Source: Micromonospora fulviviridis (lineage in GTDB: Bacteria; Actinomycetota; Actinomycetes; Mycobacteriales; Micromonosporaceae). From it: a stretch of DNA of 64,000 nucleotides. The stretch spans positions 106,446 to 170,445 of the forward strand of contig NZ_BMRA01000013.1 in NCBI RefSeq assembly GCF_014648395.1. Direction: 5' to 3'. The notes beneath the pieces were generated by a model. That model had not been told where the DNA came from. It searched no databases and saw only the letters and a program-made list of their open reading frames with translations. This document shows, piece by piece, positions 49,090-56,925 of the stretch (positions are counted from its first letter, which is position 1; every line of letters starts with the position of its first letter). Made by a program: the position numbers and the translations under genes.

Positions 49090-50346
49090 ATGCCCCAGCA
49101 GCAGTCCTCCCCTCTTGCGTTCTTCGATAACGCGAACTCACAGCCCGATTTCACCGTTGGCCTGCGTGGTTACAACACCAACCAGGTCGACGACTTCATC
49201 GGCCGGCTGACCGCCGCCCTGAGCCAGTCCGAGCAGGCCCGCGCCGAGGCCGAGCAGCGCATGAACGACGCGCAGCGCCGGCTGCGCCAGGCCGAGCAGC
49301 GCCAGGGCGCGCTCGAGCAGAAGCTCACCGAGACCAACAAGCAGCTCGAGGAGAACAGCCGGCCGACCCTCTCCGGCCTGGGCACCCGCGTCGAGCAGAT
49401 CCTCCGGCTGGCCGAGGAGCAGGCCAACGACCACCGCAACGAGGCCAAGCGCGAGTCGGAGGGCATCCTCTCCGCCGCCCGCCTCGAGGCGCGGGAGATC
49501 ACCGACAAGGCGCGCGCCGAGGCGGCCGCCATGAAGGCCACCGCCGAGCGCGAGGCCGGCAGCGTCCGCACCGCCGCCGAGCGGGAGGCCGCCGAGGTCC
49601 GCGTGCAGGCCCGCCGCGAGGCGGACACCCTGCGCGCCGACGCCGACCGGGAGACCAAGCAGCTGCGCACGGTCACCGCCCACGAGGTGGCCGAGCTGAA
49701 GTCGACGGTCGAGCGCGAGGTCGCCACCCTGCGCGCCACCGCCGAGCGGGAGATCACCCAGCAGCGGGCGAAGGCCGCCCGGGAGGCCGAGGAGAAGCGG
49801 GCCGAGGCCACCAAGCTGCTCACCGACGCGCGCGACAAGCGCGACAAGGACCTCCAGGCCCTGGAGCTCCAGCTCGCCGAGCGGCGCGAGAAGGCCGAGC
49901 GCGAGGAGTCCGAGCGGCACGCCGCCCAGGTCGCCCAGACCCAGAAGCTGGTCAGCGAGGCCGAGCAGCGCGCCCGGGCCGCCCAGGAGCGGGCCAAGGA
50001 GATCGAGCAGCGGGCCGAGGCCCGCCGGGTCGAGTCCGAGCGCACCGCCACCGACACGGTGGAGAAGGCCAAGGCACTGGCCGAGAAGACGGTGTCCGAG
50101 GCCCGGGCCGAGGCCCAGCGCCTGCTCAGCGAGGCCCGCACCGAGGCCGAGCTGACCACCCAGGCGGCCCGCCGCGAGGTCGAGGACCTCACCCGGCAGA
50201 AGGACGCGGTCACCTCGCAGCTCGGGCAGATGCTCTCCGGTCTCGCCGGCATCGTGCCGGGCGTGCCGGCGGCGGGCGCCAACAAGCCGGAGGCGGCCAA
50301 GCCCGCCAGCTCCGAGCAGAAGGTCACGGCCGAGTCGGCCGGCTGA
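49090..50346 (+). CDS. DivIVA-type coiled-coil protein (FilP-like)
   Basis: 418 residues. A DivIVA-like N-terminus (FTVGLRGYNTNQVDDFIGRL, about residues 20-39) is followed by about 320 residues of unbroken coiled coil rich in Ala/Glu/Arg, with quasi-repeated RETKQLRT and AEREVATLRATAERE stretches, and a Pro/Ala tail. In Streptomyces coelicolor, as I recall, scy and filP lie beside methylmalonyl-CoA epimerase and thiolase genes, the same neighbourhood as here, so this is a FilP/Scy-type cytoskeletal or polarisome protein that supports hyphal tip growth. Start ATG 49090 lacks a good ribosome site. Confidence 0.87.
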   Translation: MPQQQSSPLAFFDNANSQPDFTVGLRGYNTNQVDDFIGRLTAALSQSEQARAEAEQRMNDAQRRLRQAEQRQGALEQKLTETNKQLEENSRPTLSGLGTRVEQILRLAEEQANDHRNEAKRESEGILSAARLEAREITDKARAEAAAMKATAEREAGSVRTAAEREAAEVRVQARREADTLRADADRETKQLRTVTAHEVAELKSTVEREVATLRATAEREITQQRAKAAREAEEKRAEATKLLTDARDKRDKDLQALELQLAERREKAEREESERHAAQVAQTQKLVSEAEQRARAAQERAKEIEQRAEARRVESERTATDTVEKAKALAEKTVSEARAEAQRLLSEARTEAELTTQAARREVEDLTRQKDAVTSQLGQMLSGLAGIVPGVPAAGANKPEAAKPASSEQKVTAESAG

Positions 50347-50375
50347 ACGAACCACCCGCGGACGGGGCATGAGCC

Positions 50376-50419
50376 ACGGCGCGGGGTGACACCGGGTGAC
50401 CGGTGTCGCCCCGCGCCGT
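50376..50419 (+). terminator. Long hairpin terminator
   Basis: Twenty-base arms (50376-50395, 50400-50419) with one G-T pair and loop GTGA, between the two coiled-coil genes, so they are probably separate transcripts. Confidence 0.8.
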
Positions 50420-50518
50420 CACGCTTTCCCGACCGTTTCGCCTGTTCAGTGAAGTGCACCTCCCAACAGGGGCGTCCGTATCGCCCCAGCAGGGCCGGAT
50501 GCGTGTGAGGATGGGGGC

Positions 50519-52507
50519 ATGTCGCACGGCGAGGAACTGTTCGCCCTCGGCGGGGACGTGACCACGGAGCCCAGCTTCGAGTCCGCTCTGCGGGGGTACG
50601 ACAAACGACAGGTCGACCGCTACGTCGCTCGTGCGGAGCACGAGATCTCGGCGCTGACAACCGAGCGGGAACAGGCGTACACCCAGATCCACAAGCTGGC
50701 CGGCCAGGTCGAGGTGCTGCAACGCGACCTCGCCCAGGTGCGCAAGCAGGTGGGCGTGGTGGACCGGGCCTCGTTCCGGCACCTCGGTCCCCGGGTCGAG
50801 CAGATCCTCGCCATGGCCGAGGAGCAGGCCGACGAGATCCTGGCCGCCGCCAACGAGGAGATCGAAGCCCGACGGGCGGCCGCCGAACACATCATCGAAG
50901 AGGCCCGCGAGCGGGCCGCCCAGGCCCTCAAGGACTTCGAGATCGCCCTCGCCGCCCGCCGGGCCGAGGAGGAGCGGCACACGGCCGCCCGCAAGGCCGA
51001 GGCGGAATCCACCCTCAAGGCCGCCCGGGACGAGTCCGAGAAGCTGCGGAAGAACGCCCAGGACGCGCTGGCGAAGGCGCAGCAGGAGGCCACCCAACTC
51101 CGGGACACCGCCAAGGAGATCCACGCCCGCGCCCAGCAGGAGTCCAGCCGGCTGCGCGAGACGGCCAAGGAGGCGCTGGCCAAGGCCCAGCAGGAGGCCA
51201 CCCAGCTGCGCGACGCGGCCAAGGAGGTGCACGCCAAGGCCCAGCAGGAGGCGAAGCGGCTCACCGACTCCGCCGCCGAGGCCGGCCGGGCCACCCACGC
51301 CAAGGCGCTGGCCGAGGCCAAGAAGATCGTCGACGACGCCGAAGAGGCGGCGAAGGTCACCCGCGGCCGGGCCCGGACCGAGGCCAACCGGCTCACCACC
51401 GAGGCCGCCGAGGCGGGCAAGCGCAACCGCGCCGAGGTCGAGGCGCACGTGCAGCGGATGCGGAGCGAGACCGAGGCGTACGTCCAGCAGGCCCGCGCCC
51501 AGACCCAGCAGGAGCTGGGCGCCTGGCGGGCCGGCGTGGAGAAGGAGGTCAACGCCCGGCGGGAGACGGCGGACAAGGAGCTGGCCCAGCGCCGGGCCAC
51601 CGCCGAGCAGGAGTTCGCCAAGCGCCGCGACGAGCTGGACAAGCAGCACACCAAGCGGAAGGACGAGCTGGAGAAGGCGTACGCGGCCCGGCGCGCGGAG
51701 ATCGAGCAGGGCGCGGCGGAGCTCCGGCAGGCGGCCGAGCAGGACGCGCTCACCATGCGCCGGCGGGCCGAGGAGGAGGCCGCCGAGCTGCTCCGCCGGG
51801 CCGAGGCGGAGGCCGGCGACAAGCGCCGCAAGGCCGACGAGCACGTGGCCGCCTCGCGGCGGCAGTTCGAGGAGTATGCGGCCACCACCCAGCAGCACCT
51901 GGCCACTACCCAGCAGCACCTCGCCGCCACCCAGCAGGAGGTGGCCGCCGGCCGGCAGCAGCTCGCCCAGGTGATGCTGGAGATCGCCACCGCCCAGCAG
52001 GAACTCGCCGACCTGCGCACCGAGACCTGGAAGTCCCGGCAGGAGTCCGACGACCTCCAGCGCCGGCTCGCCGAGCTGCGCACCGAGGCCGGGCCGGCCG
52101 GCCTCGCCGCCACCCCCGTCGACCCGGCCGAGCTGGCCACCGCACCCGGCGGCGACCCGGGTGCCGCGCCAGCGGGTGACCGGACCCCGACGCCCGTCAC
52201 CGCCAAGGGCACCGCGACGGTCTCCCCCAGCGGCGACGCCTCCGCGCCGGCCACCGAGGCCGCGGAGCCGGCGGCGGACGCCGCGAAGGCGCGGCCGGTC
52301 GCCGAGCCGGTGACCACCGTGGACGGCGCCGGCGCCAGCGCCGGGGTGGACGGCGAGCCGACCGTGGCCGCCGTGCCGGGCGAGGGCGGCCGGGGCGCCA
52401 CCCCCACGAAGATCACCAGCACCGGCGAGAACGGCAAGCGCCCGACCAAGCCGACCACCGACGAGCGCAGCGCCAAGCCGAGCACCGTCACCGTCGACAA
52501 GGACTGA
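50519..52507 (+). CDS. Long coiled-coil DivIVA-domain protein (Scy-like)
   Basis: 662 residues. A DivIVA-like start (FESALRGYDKRQVDRYVARA, about residues 20-39) precedes a very long coiled coil (to about 525) and a disordered Ala/Thr/Pro/Glu tail ending KPSTVTVDKD. Inside are four tandem 18-residue units (residues about 183-254) and a triple TTQQHLA heptad near residue 460. Scy of Streptomyces is a 1326-residue scaffold that gathers DivIVA and FilP at hyphal tips; this is about half that length, so a shortened relative. It follows the FilP-like gene, in the same orientation. Confidence 0.88.
   Translation: MSHGEELFALGGDVTTEPSFESALRGYDKRQVDRYVARAEHEISALTTEREQAYTQIHKLAGQVEVLQRDLAQVRKQVGVVDRASFRHLGPRVEQILAMAEEQADEILAAANEEIEARRAAAEHIIEEARERAAQALKDFEIALAARRAEEERHTAARKAEAESTLKAARDESEKLRKNAQDALAKAQQEATQLRDTAKEIHARAQQESSRLRETAKEALAKAQQEATQLRDAAKEVHAKAQQEAKRLTDSAAEAGRATHAKALAEAKKIVDDAEEAAKVTRGRARTEANRLTTEAAEAGKRNRAEVEAHVQRMRSETEAYVQQARAQTQQELGAWRAGVEKEVNARRETADKELAQRRATAEQEFAKRRDELDKQHTKRKDELEKAYAARRAEIEQGAAELRQAAEQDALTMRRRAEEEAAELLRRAEAEAGDKRRKADEHVAASRRQFEEYAATTQQHLATTQQHLAATQQEVAAGRQQLAQVMLEIATAQQELADLRTETWKSRQESDDLQRRLAELRTEAGPAGLAATPVDPAELATAPGGDPGAAPAGDRTPTPVTAKGTATVSPSGDASAPATEAAEPAADAAKARPVAEPVTTVDGAGASAGVDGEPTVAAVPGEGGRGATPTKITSTGENGKRPTKPTTDERSAKPSTVTVDKD
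51065..51280 (+). repeat. Four 54-bp tandem repeats in the Scy-like gene
   Basis: Units at 51065-51118, 51119-51172, 51173-51226 and 51227-51280 encode ALAKAQQEATQLRDTAKE-type 18-mers. Units 1+2 and 3+4 are most alike, so a 108-base unit was probably duplicated last. An 18-residue period does not fit a strict seven-residue coiled coil, so it implies a hendecad-like (11+7) twist. Confidence 0.8.
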
Positions 52508-52739
52508 CCCGACAGCGCCCGCCCCGCCGGCACCCGGCGGGTCCCGAGGGACGCGGGCCAGCTCCGGCGGCCGGCGAGGGCGACCCGGGGCGGCGGAAGT
52601 CGTGGAGGGGATGGTCGGGGCGGACGCCGACCGCTAACCTGCGGGGGCAGAAGGGCTGCGCCGCCGAGGACCTGTCCGGTGCGCACGGTCCGCCGCAGGG
52701 GCGCTCCGCCGGGCCGGAGCGGGAGCCGGGGAGGCACGG

Positions 52740-54071
52740 GTGTCGCAGGAGGGATCCGCCGCCCCGGACGACGACCCGCTCGACGCCCTGCACCCCGAGC
52801 CCGATCCCGCCGACCCGAGCGGCAGACCCCGCCACGCCGCCGACGACGAACCGACCGGCGGCCCGGGACCGGCCGACAGCCCGGCAGCGACCGCCGGCCC
52901 CGGACCGGCCGACGGCCCGACAGCGACGGGCAGCCCGGGGGCGGAGGGCGACCCAGGACCGGCCGGCAGGCCCGTGCTGGCCGAGGTCGCCACGGAGACC
53001 GAGCCGGCCGAGTTCGAGCCGAGCGGGCGCTTCGGCGTGCCGGGCCGGCCGCTACGCCGCAGCAGCTTCCTGATCGGCTTCACCGGGGCGCTCGGCGTGC
53101 TGCTGGCGTACGCGGTGTTCCTGGGCGTGCGGAACTCGGTCGGCATCCTGGTGCTGGTGGTGATCGCGCTCTTCCTCGCCGTCGGCCTGCACCCGGCGGT
53201 GGGCCGGTTGCGCCGCTGGGGGCTGCCGCACGGCCTCGCCGTGGCCGTGGTGACGCTGACCGTGCTGCTGCTGATCGTCGGGGGGCTGCTCGCCTTGGTG
53301 CCGCCGGTGGTGACCCAGTCGGGGCAGTTCATCGAGCATCTTCCCGGCTACGTCGACGACCTGCGCCGCAACCCCACGGTCAACGACCTCATCGAGCGCT
53401 ACGACGTGATGCAGCGCGTCCAGTCGGCGGCGAACGCGGACACCATCGGCCGGGCCCTCGGCGGCGTGCTGGGCGGCGCGCAGCTCATCTTCGGCACCAT
53501 CTTCCGGGCGCTGACCGTGCTGGTGCTGACGATCTACTTCCTGGCCTACTTCGACAAGCTGCGCGACCTCGGGTACGCGCTGGTGCCCCGGTCCCGCCGG
53601 CAGCGCGTACGCCTGATCGGCGACGAGATCCTGACCCGGGTCGGCGCGTACATGGTCGGGGCGCTGACCATCGCGGTGCTGGCCGGGGCGAGCACCTTCG
53701 TGTTCGCCCTGGTGGTCGGGCTGCCGTACCCCTTCGCCCTGGCCGTGGTGGTCGCGGTGACCGACCTGATCCCGCAGATCGGGGCGACCCTGGGCGCCGT
53801 GGTGGTGACCCTGGTCGGCCTCGCCACCGACCTGCCGGTCGGCATCGCCTGCCTGGCCTTCTTCCTGGTCTACCAGCAGGTGGAGAACTACCTGATCTAC
53901 CCGAAGATCATGCGCCGGGCGGTCTCGGTCAACGAGGTGGCGGCCCTGCTCGCCGCCCTGCTCGGGGTGTCGCTGCTGGGCGTTGTCGGCGCGCTGATCG
54001 CCATCCCCACGGTGGCCGCGCTCCAGCTCATCCTGCGCGAGGTGGTGCTGCCCCGGCAGGAGTCCCGCTGA
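52740..54071 (+). CDS. AI-2E-family transporter
   Basis: 443 residues from GTG 52740. The first 95 are disordered (Pro/Asp/Gly-rich), then about eight membrane segments in the AI-2E/UPF0118 pattern, including VVIALFLAVGLHPAV, ALVPPVVTQSGQFIEHLPGYV and VTDLIPQIGATLGAVVVTLVG. Family members export autoinducer-2 or act as sodium/proton antiporters, and the substrate here is unknown. The stop lies three bases from the convergent hydrolase stop. A ribosome site GGGGAGG precedes the start. Confidence 0.9.
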   Translation: MSQEGSAAPDDDPLDALHPEPDPADPSGRPRHAADDEPTGGPGPADSPAATAGPGPADGPTATGSPGAEGDPGPAGRPVLAEVATETEPAEFEPSGRFGVPGRPLRRSSFLIGFTGALGVLLAYAVFLGVRNSVGILVLVVIALFLAVGLHPAVGRLRRWGLPHGLAVAVVTLTVLLLIVGGLLALVPPVVTQSGQFIEHLPGYVDDLRRNPTVNDLIERYDVMQRVQSAANADTIGRALGGVLGGAQLIFGTIFRALTVLVLTIYFLAYFDKLRDLGYALVPRSRRQRVRLIGDEILTRVGAYMVGALTIAVLAGASTFVFALVVGLPYPFALAVVVAVTDLIPQIGATLGAVVVTLVGLATDLPVGIACLAFFLVYQQVENYLIYPKIMRRAVSVNEVAALLAALLGVSLLGVVGALIAIPTVAALQLILREVVLPRQESR

Positions 54072-54074
54072 CCG

Positions 54075-54884
54075 TCAGCCGGCGCGGCGCTGCTCCGGCC
54101 CGGCCACCGGGGTGTCGGCGAAGGCGGCCACGGTCCGGTCGGCGTACGCGCTGGCGTCGCCGGTCTCCATGGGGCCGTCCCAGGTGGTCGGGAGCGGGAC
54201 CGGCACGGCCGGGTTCACCCGGCTGACGATCTCGTTGAGCACGGTCTCCGCGTCGCCGACCCACAGGTGCTTGGCACCGGACACCCCGACCACCTCGGCC
54301 TGCGGCACCGCGGCGAAGCGCTGCCGGGCCTCCTCGGGGCGCAGGTAGTCGTCGAACTCGGGCACCAGGGCGGTGAGCGGCCGGCCGGACTCGGCCCAGA
54401 CGGTCAGGTCCTCGGGCTGGGAGAAGCGCAGCGGCGGGGACAGCAGGATGGCCCCGGCCACCGCCGGATCGCAGCCGTACTTCAGCACCAGGTCGGTGCC
54501 GAACGACCAGCCGACCAGCCAGATGTTCGGCAGCTCGTGGAACTCGGCGTACTCGATGGCGGCGGCCACGTCGAAGCGCTCGCCGACCGCCGCGTCGAAG
54601 GCCCCCTCACTGGTGCCGCGGACGCTGCTGGTGCCCCGGGTGTTGAAGCGGAGCACGGCCAGGTCGGCCAGCGCGGGCAGCCGCCAGGCCGCTTTGCGGA
54701 ACACGTGGCTGTCCATCATCCCGCCGTGGGTGGGCAGCGGGTGCAGGCAGACCAGGGTGCCGACCGGCTCCCGGTCCAGCGGTCGGGCCAGCTCGCCGAC
54801 CAGCGTCAGCCCGTCGGCGGTGTGCAGCTCGATGTCCTCCCGGCGGCCGGGCAGGATCGACGACGCACGGATCCGTGTGCTCAC
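54075..54884 (-). CDS. Alpha/beta hydrolase
   Basis: 269 residues from GTG 54884 (an ATG at 54905 is also in frame). Alpha/beta-hydrolase fold with the nucleophile elbow GWSFGT and a late His in GAKHLWVGD, plus HPLPTHGGMMDSHVFR near the oxyanion region. It resembles the KANL3/Tex30-like dienelactone-type hydrolases common in actinobacteria. Substrate unknown, cytoplasmic. Confidence 0.85.
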   Translation of the reverse strand: MSTRIRASSILPGRREDIELHTADGLTLVGELARPLDREPVGTLVCLHPLPTHGGMMDSHVFRKAAWRLPALADLAVLRFNTRGTSSVRGTSEGAFDAAVGERFDVAAAIEYAEFHELPNIWLVGWSFGTDLVLKYGCDPAVAGAILLSPPLRFSQPEDLTVWAESGRPLTALVPEFDDYLRPEEARQRFAAVPQAEVVGVSGAKHLWVGDAETVLNEIVSRVNPAVPVPLPTTWDGPMETGDASAYADRTVAAFADTPVAGPEQRRAG

Positions 54885-54950
54885 GGTCCCAGTCTCCCGC
54901 GCCACGGCCGGCGCCGCCCGCCGGGGCGGAAACAGCGTGATCCAGGTCGC

Positions 54951-55277
54951 TCAGCCGTGGCGGGGGGCGCCGCGGCCGCGCTGGAGGTTCGGCCCGCGCC
55001 GGTCCCGGGCCCGCCAGCAGCCGCTGTGCCAGTGCCGGCGGTCGGTCAGGTCACCCCGGTCGTCGGCCGGCCACGCCACCACGTGCGCCACCCCGGGACG
55101 GATCTCCTGGTCACAGCCGGGGCACCGGTACGTCTTGACCGACGCCCCGCCGGTGATCCCGCGAACCTGCCAGTCGCCGTCGCGCCACTGCTGCACGGTC
55201 GGCACGCCCTGGCGTGCCCGCTCGGCGTCCAGGTGTGCGGTGTCGTCCCGGCGGGGACGGTTGCGACGGGGGCTCAC
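54951..55277 (-). CDS. Small zinc-ribbon-like protein
   Basis: About 108 residues from GTG 55277. A basic N-terminus, DGDWQVRGITGG, then a probable metal site CPGCDQEI....HVVAWP......HWHSGCW, with two Cys, His residues and a third Cys. This is a conserved actinobacterial family often labelled ATP/GTP-binding without evidence. It could bind nucleic acid. It sits alone between a hydrolase and the sigma-factor operon, 60-odd bases from each. Confidence 0.75.
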   Translation of the reverse strand: MSPRRNRPRRDDTAHLDAERARQGVPTVQQWRDGDWQVRGITGGASVKTYRCPGCDQEIRPGVAHVVAWPADDRGDLTDRRHWHSGCWRARDRRGPNLQRGRGAPRHG

Positions 55278-55343
55278 GGTCACCAAGCGTACGATCCGCC
55301 GGTCGGACCGGCCCGGGTCGGGCGGCCCGGCCGGCGGACATGC

Positions 55344-56393
55344 TCAGTCCCAGGTCTCCGGGTCGGTCAGATCCTTCGCCACGTGCGCCCCGGCCAGCAG
55401 GACCGTCGCGTCGGCCTCGGTGAAGCCCTTGTCCAATCCGCCGAAGGTGGCGATCAGGTGCGCCTTCGGGATCCCGAGCAACTCCAGCCTGGTGCCATCG
55501 GGGTAGAGGTAGGCCGACCGGCCGCCGACGGTCCGGTTGCCCTCGGTCCGGACGCCCACGAGCTGGCTGGCGTGATCGAAGCTCACCCGCATCGTCGCGT
55601 CTTCCCCGCGCCCGAGGACGAACCGCGCGTTCAGCCCGCCCGGGAAGGCCGAGACGTCCACGTCGCAGTTCACCACCGTCGCCCCGGGCGGCAGCGTAGT
55701 GAGCCGCAACGGGCCGGCGCACCGACTCGCCTGGTTCCACCGCAGCGCGTCGACCGCCCGCCGGAGCGCCGTCTGGTCCCTGCCGGCGGTGCTCGCTCGG
55801 GCGTACAGGCCGTTCACCGGACGCCACGAAAGGATCACTCCACCCGTCTGGCCGGGCACCTCCCGGACGGTGCCGTCGAACGGCAGCGGCTCCGCCACGG
55901 CGTCGAAGGTGAACCCCTCCACGCCCCCCCGACTCAGTAACTCGACGGAGCGGCTCACCTCGACGAGGACGGGTCGCCCGTCGCCGACGGCGAACCGGAC
56001 GGATTCGACCTCGTTCTGCCGGACCCCCCAGCCGAGGTAGCGGGCGCGAGCGGGGTCGACACCGAAGTGCAGCACCTGCGCGTCGGTGGCCACGCGCGCC
56101 GGGGCGGCGACCGCGCCGGGCACCCCGTCGGCGCGGGGCGGCACCGGCGGGGCGACGGTCGGCGTGGCCGCGGCCCAGGGCAGGCGCCCGGACAGCCCGC
56201 CCAGGTCCGCGCCGCTCACCCCGACGAAGCCGAGCACCCCGACCAGGGCCAGCGTCGTACCGGTGGCGGTCCGGCGACGGAGCTGTCGGCGGCGGCCCCG
56301 GGCGCGGGACTCCCGGAGCAGGCGGTGGGTGTCGGTCTCCCCCTCGGCGTGCTCCCGCAGCACCGAGGTGATTCGCTGGTCGAGGTCGGTCAC
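55344..56393 (-). CDS. Membrane protein partner of a SigE-family sigma factor
   Basis: 349 residues from GTG 56393, overlapping the sigma-factor stop by four bases (GTGA), so translation is coupled. An N-terminal cytoplasmic part (TDLDQRITSVLREHAEGE), a membrane helix (TGTTLALVGVLGFVGVS, about residues 43-59) and a large outside domain with three or four Cys (RCAGPLRL, NCDVDVSAF) and beta-strand character. The position implies that it controls the sigma factor, but no anti-sigma zinc motif (HxxxCxxC) is present. Function unknown. Confidence 0.75.
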   Translation of the reverse strand: MTDLDQRITSVLREHAEGETDTHRLLRESRARGRRRQLRRRTATGTTLALVGVLGFVGVSGADLGGLSGRLPWAAATPTVAPPVPPRADGVPGAVAAPARVATDAQVLHFGVDPARARYLGWGVRQNEVESVRFAVGDGRPVLVEVSRSVELLSRGGVEGFTFDAVAEPLPFDGTVREVPGQTGGVILSWRPVNGLYARASTAGRDQTALRRAVDALRWNQASRCAGPLRLTTLPPGATVVNCDVDVSAFPGGLNARFVLGRGEDATMRVSFDHASQLVGVRTEGNRTVGGRSAYLYPDGTRLELLGIPKAHLIATFGGLDKGFTEADATVLLAGAHVAKDLTDPETWD

Positions 56394-56884
56394 GGCCGGC
56401 TCCCCTTCGTCGTCGGGACGCCGCAGCGTTCCCGGAGCTGGGCGAGCGCCCGCATCGCGTGGGTGCGGACGGTGACCGGCGAGCAGTCGAGGATCTGGGC
56501 GATGGTCGCGTCGTCCAGGTCCTCGTAGTAGCGCAGCACCACCACGGCGCGCTGGCGGTCGGGGAGGGCGCGGATCAGCCGCCACATCTCGTCCCGGTCG
56601 GCCGCCTCGCCGCCGAGGTCACCGCGCTGGGGTCGCTCGGCGATGGTGTCGACGGCCAGCTCCCGGCTGGACCGCCGGCGCCACCACGACGTGTTCGCGT
56701 TGACCAGCATCCGCCGCACGTACACGTCGGGCCGGTCGGCCCGGGCGATCTTCCGCCAGTGCACGTACGCGCGGGCCAGGACGTCCTGGGTCAGGTCCTC
56801 GGCGCGGTGCGCGTCGCCGGTCAGCAGCCGGGCCAGGCGCAACAGGGCCGGGCCGCGGCTGCCGACGTACTCCTCGAAGGTCAC
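56390..56884 (-). CDS. SigE-family ECF RNA polymerase sigma factor
   Basis: 164 residues from GTG 56884. Region 2 (LARLLTGDAHRAEDLTQDVLARAYVHW) and region 4 (LPDRQRAVVVLRYYEDLDDATIAQIL, CSPVTVRTHAMRAL) are plain. The DVYVRRMLVNANTSWWRRR stretch is typical of the SigE family of actinobacterial ECF factors. It is followed by an overlapping membrane-protein gene that likely regulates it. No target promoter is assigned. Confidence 0.93.
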   Translation of the reverse strand: MTFEEYVGSRGPALLRLARLLTGDAHRAEDLTQDVLARAYVHWRKIARADRPDVYVRRMLVNANTSWWRRRSSRELAVDTIAERPQRGDLGGEAADRDEMWRLIRALPDRQRAVVVLRYYEDLDDATIAQILDCSPVTVRTHAMRALAQLRERCGVPTTKGSRP

Positions 56885-56925
56885 GCCCTGAAGACGCCGT
56901 CACCGGCGCCCGTTGTTGACCCGGA

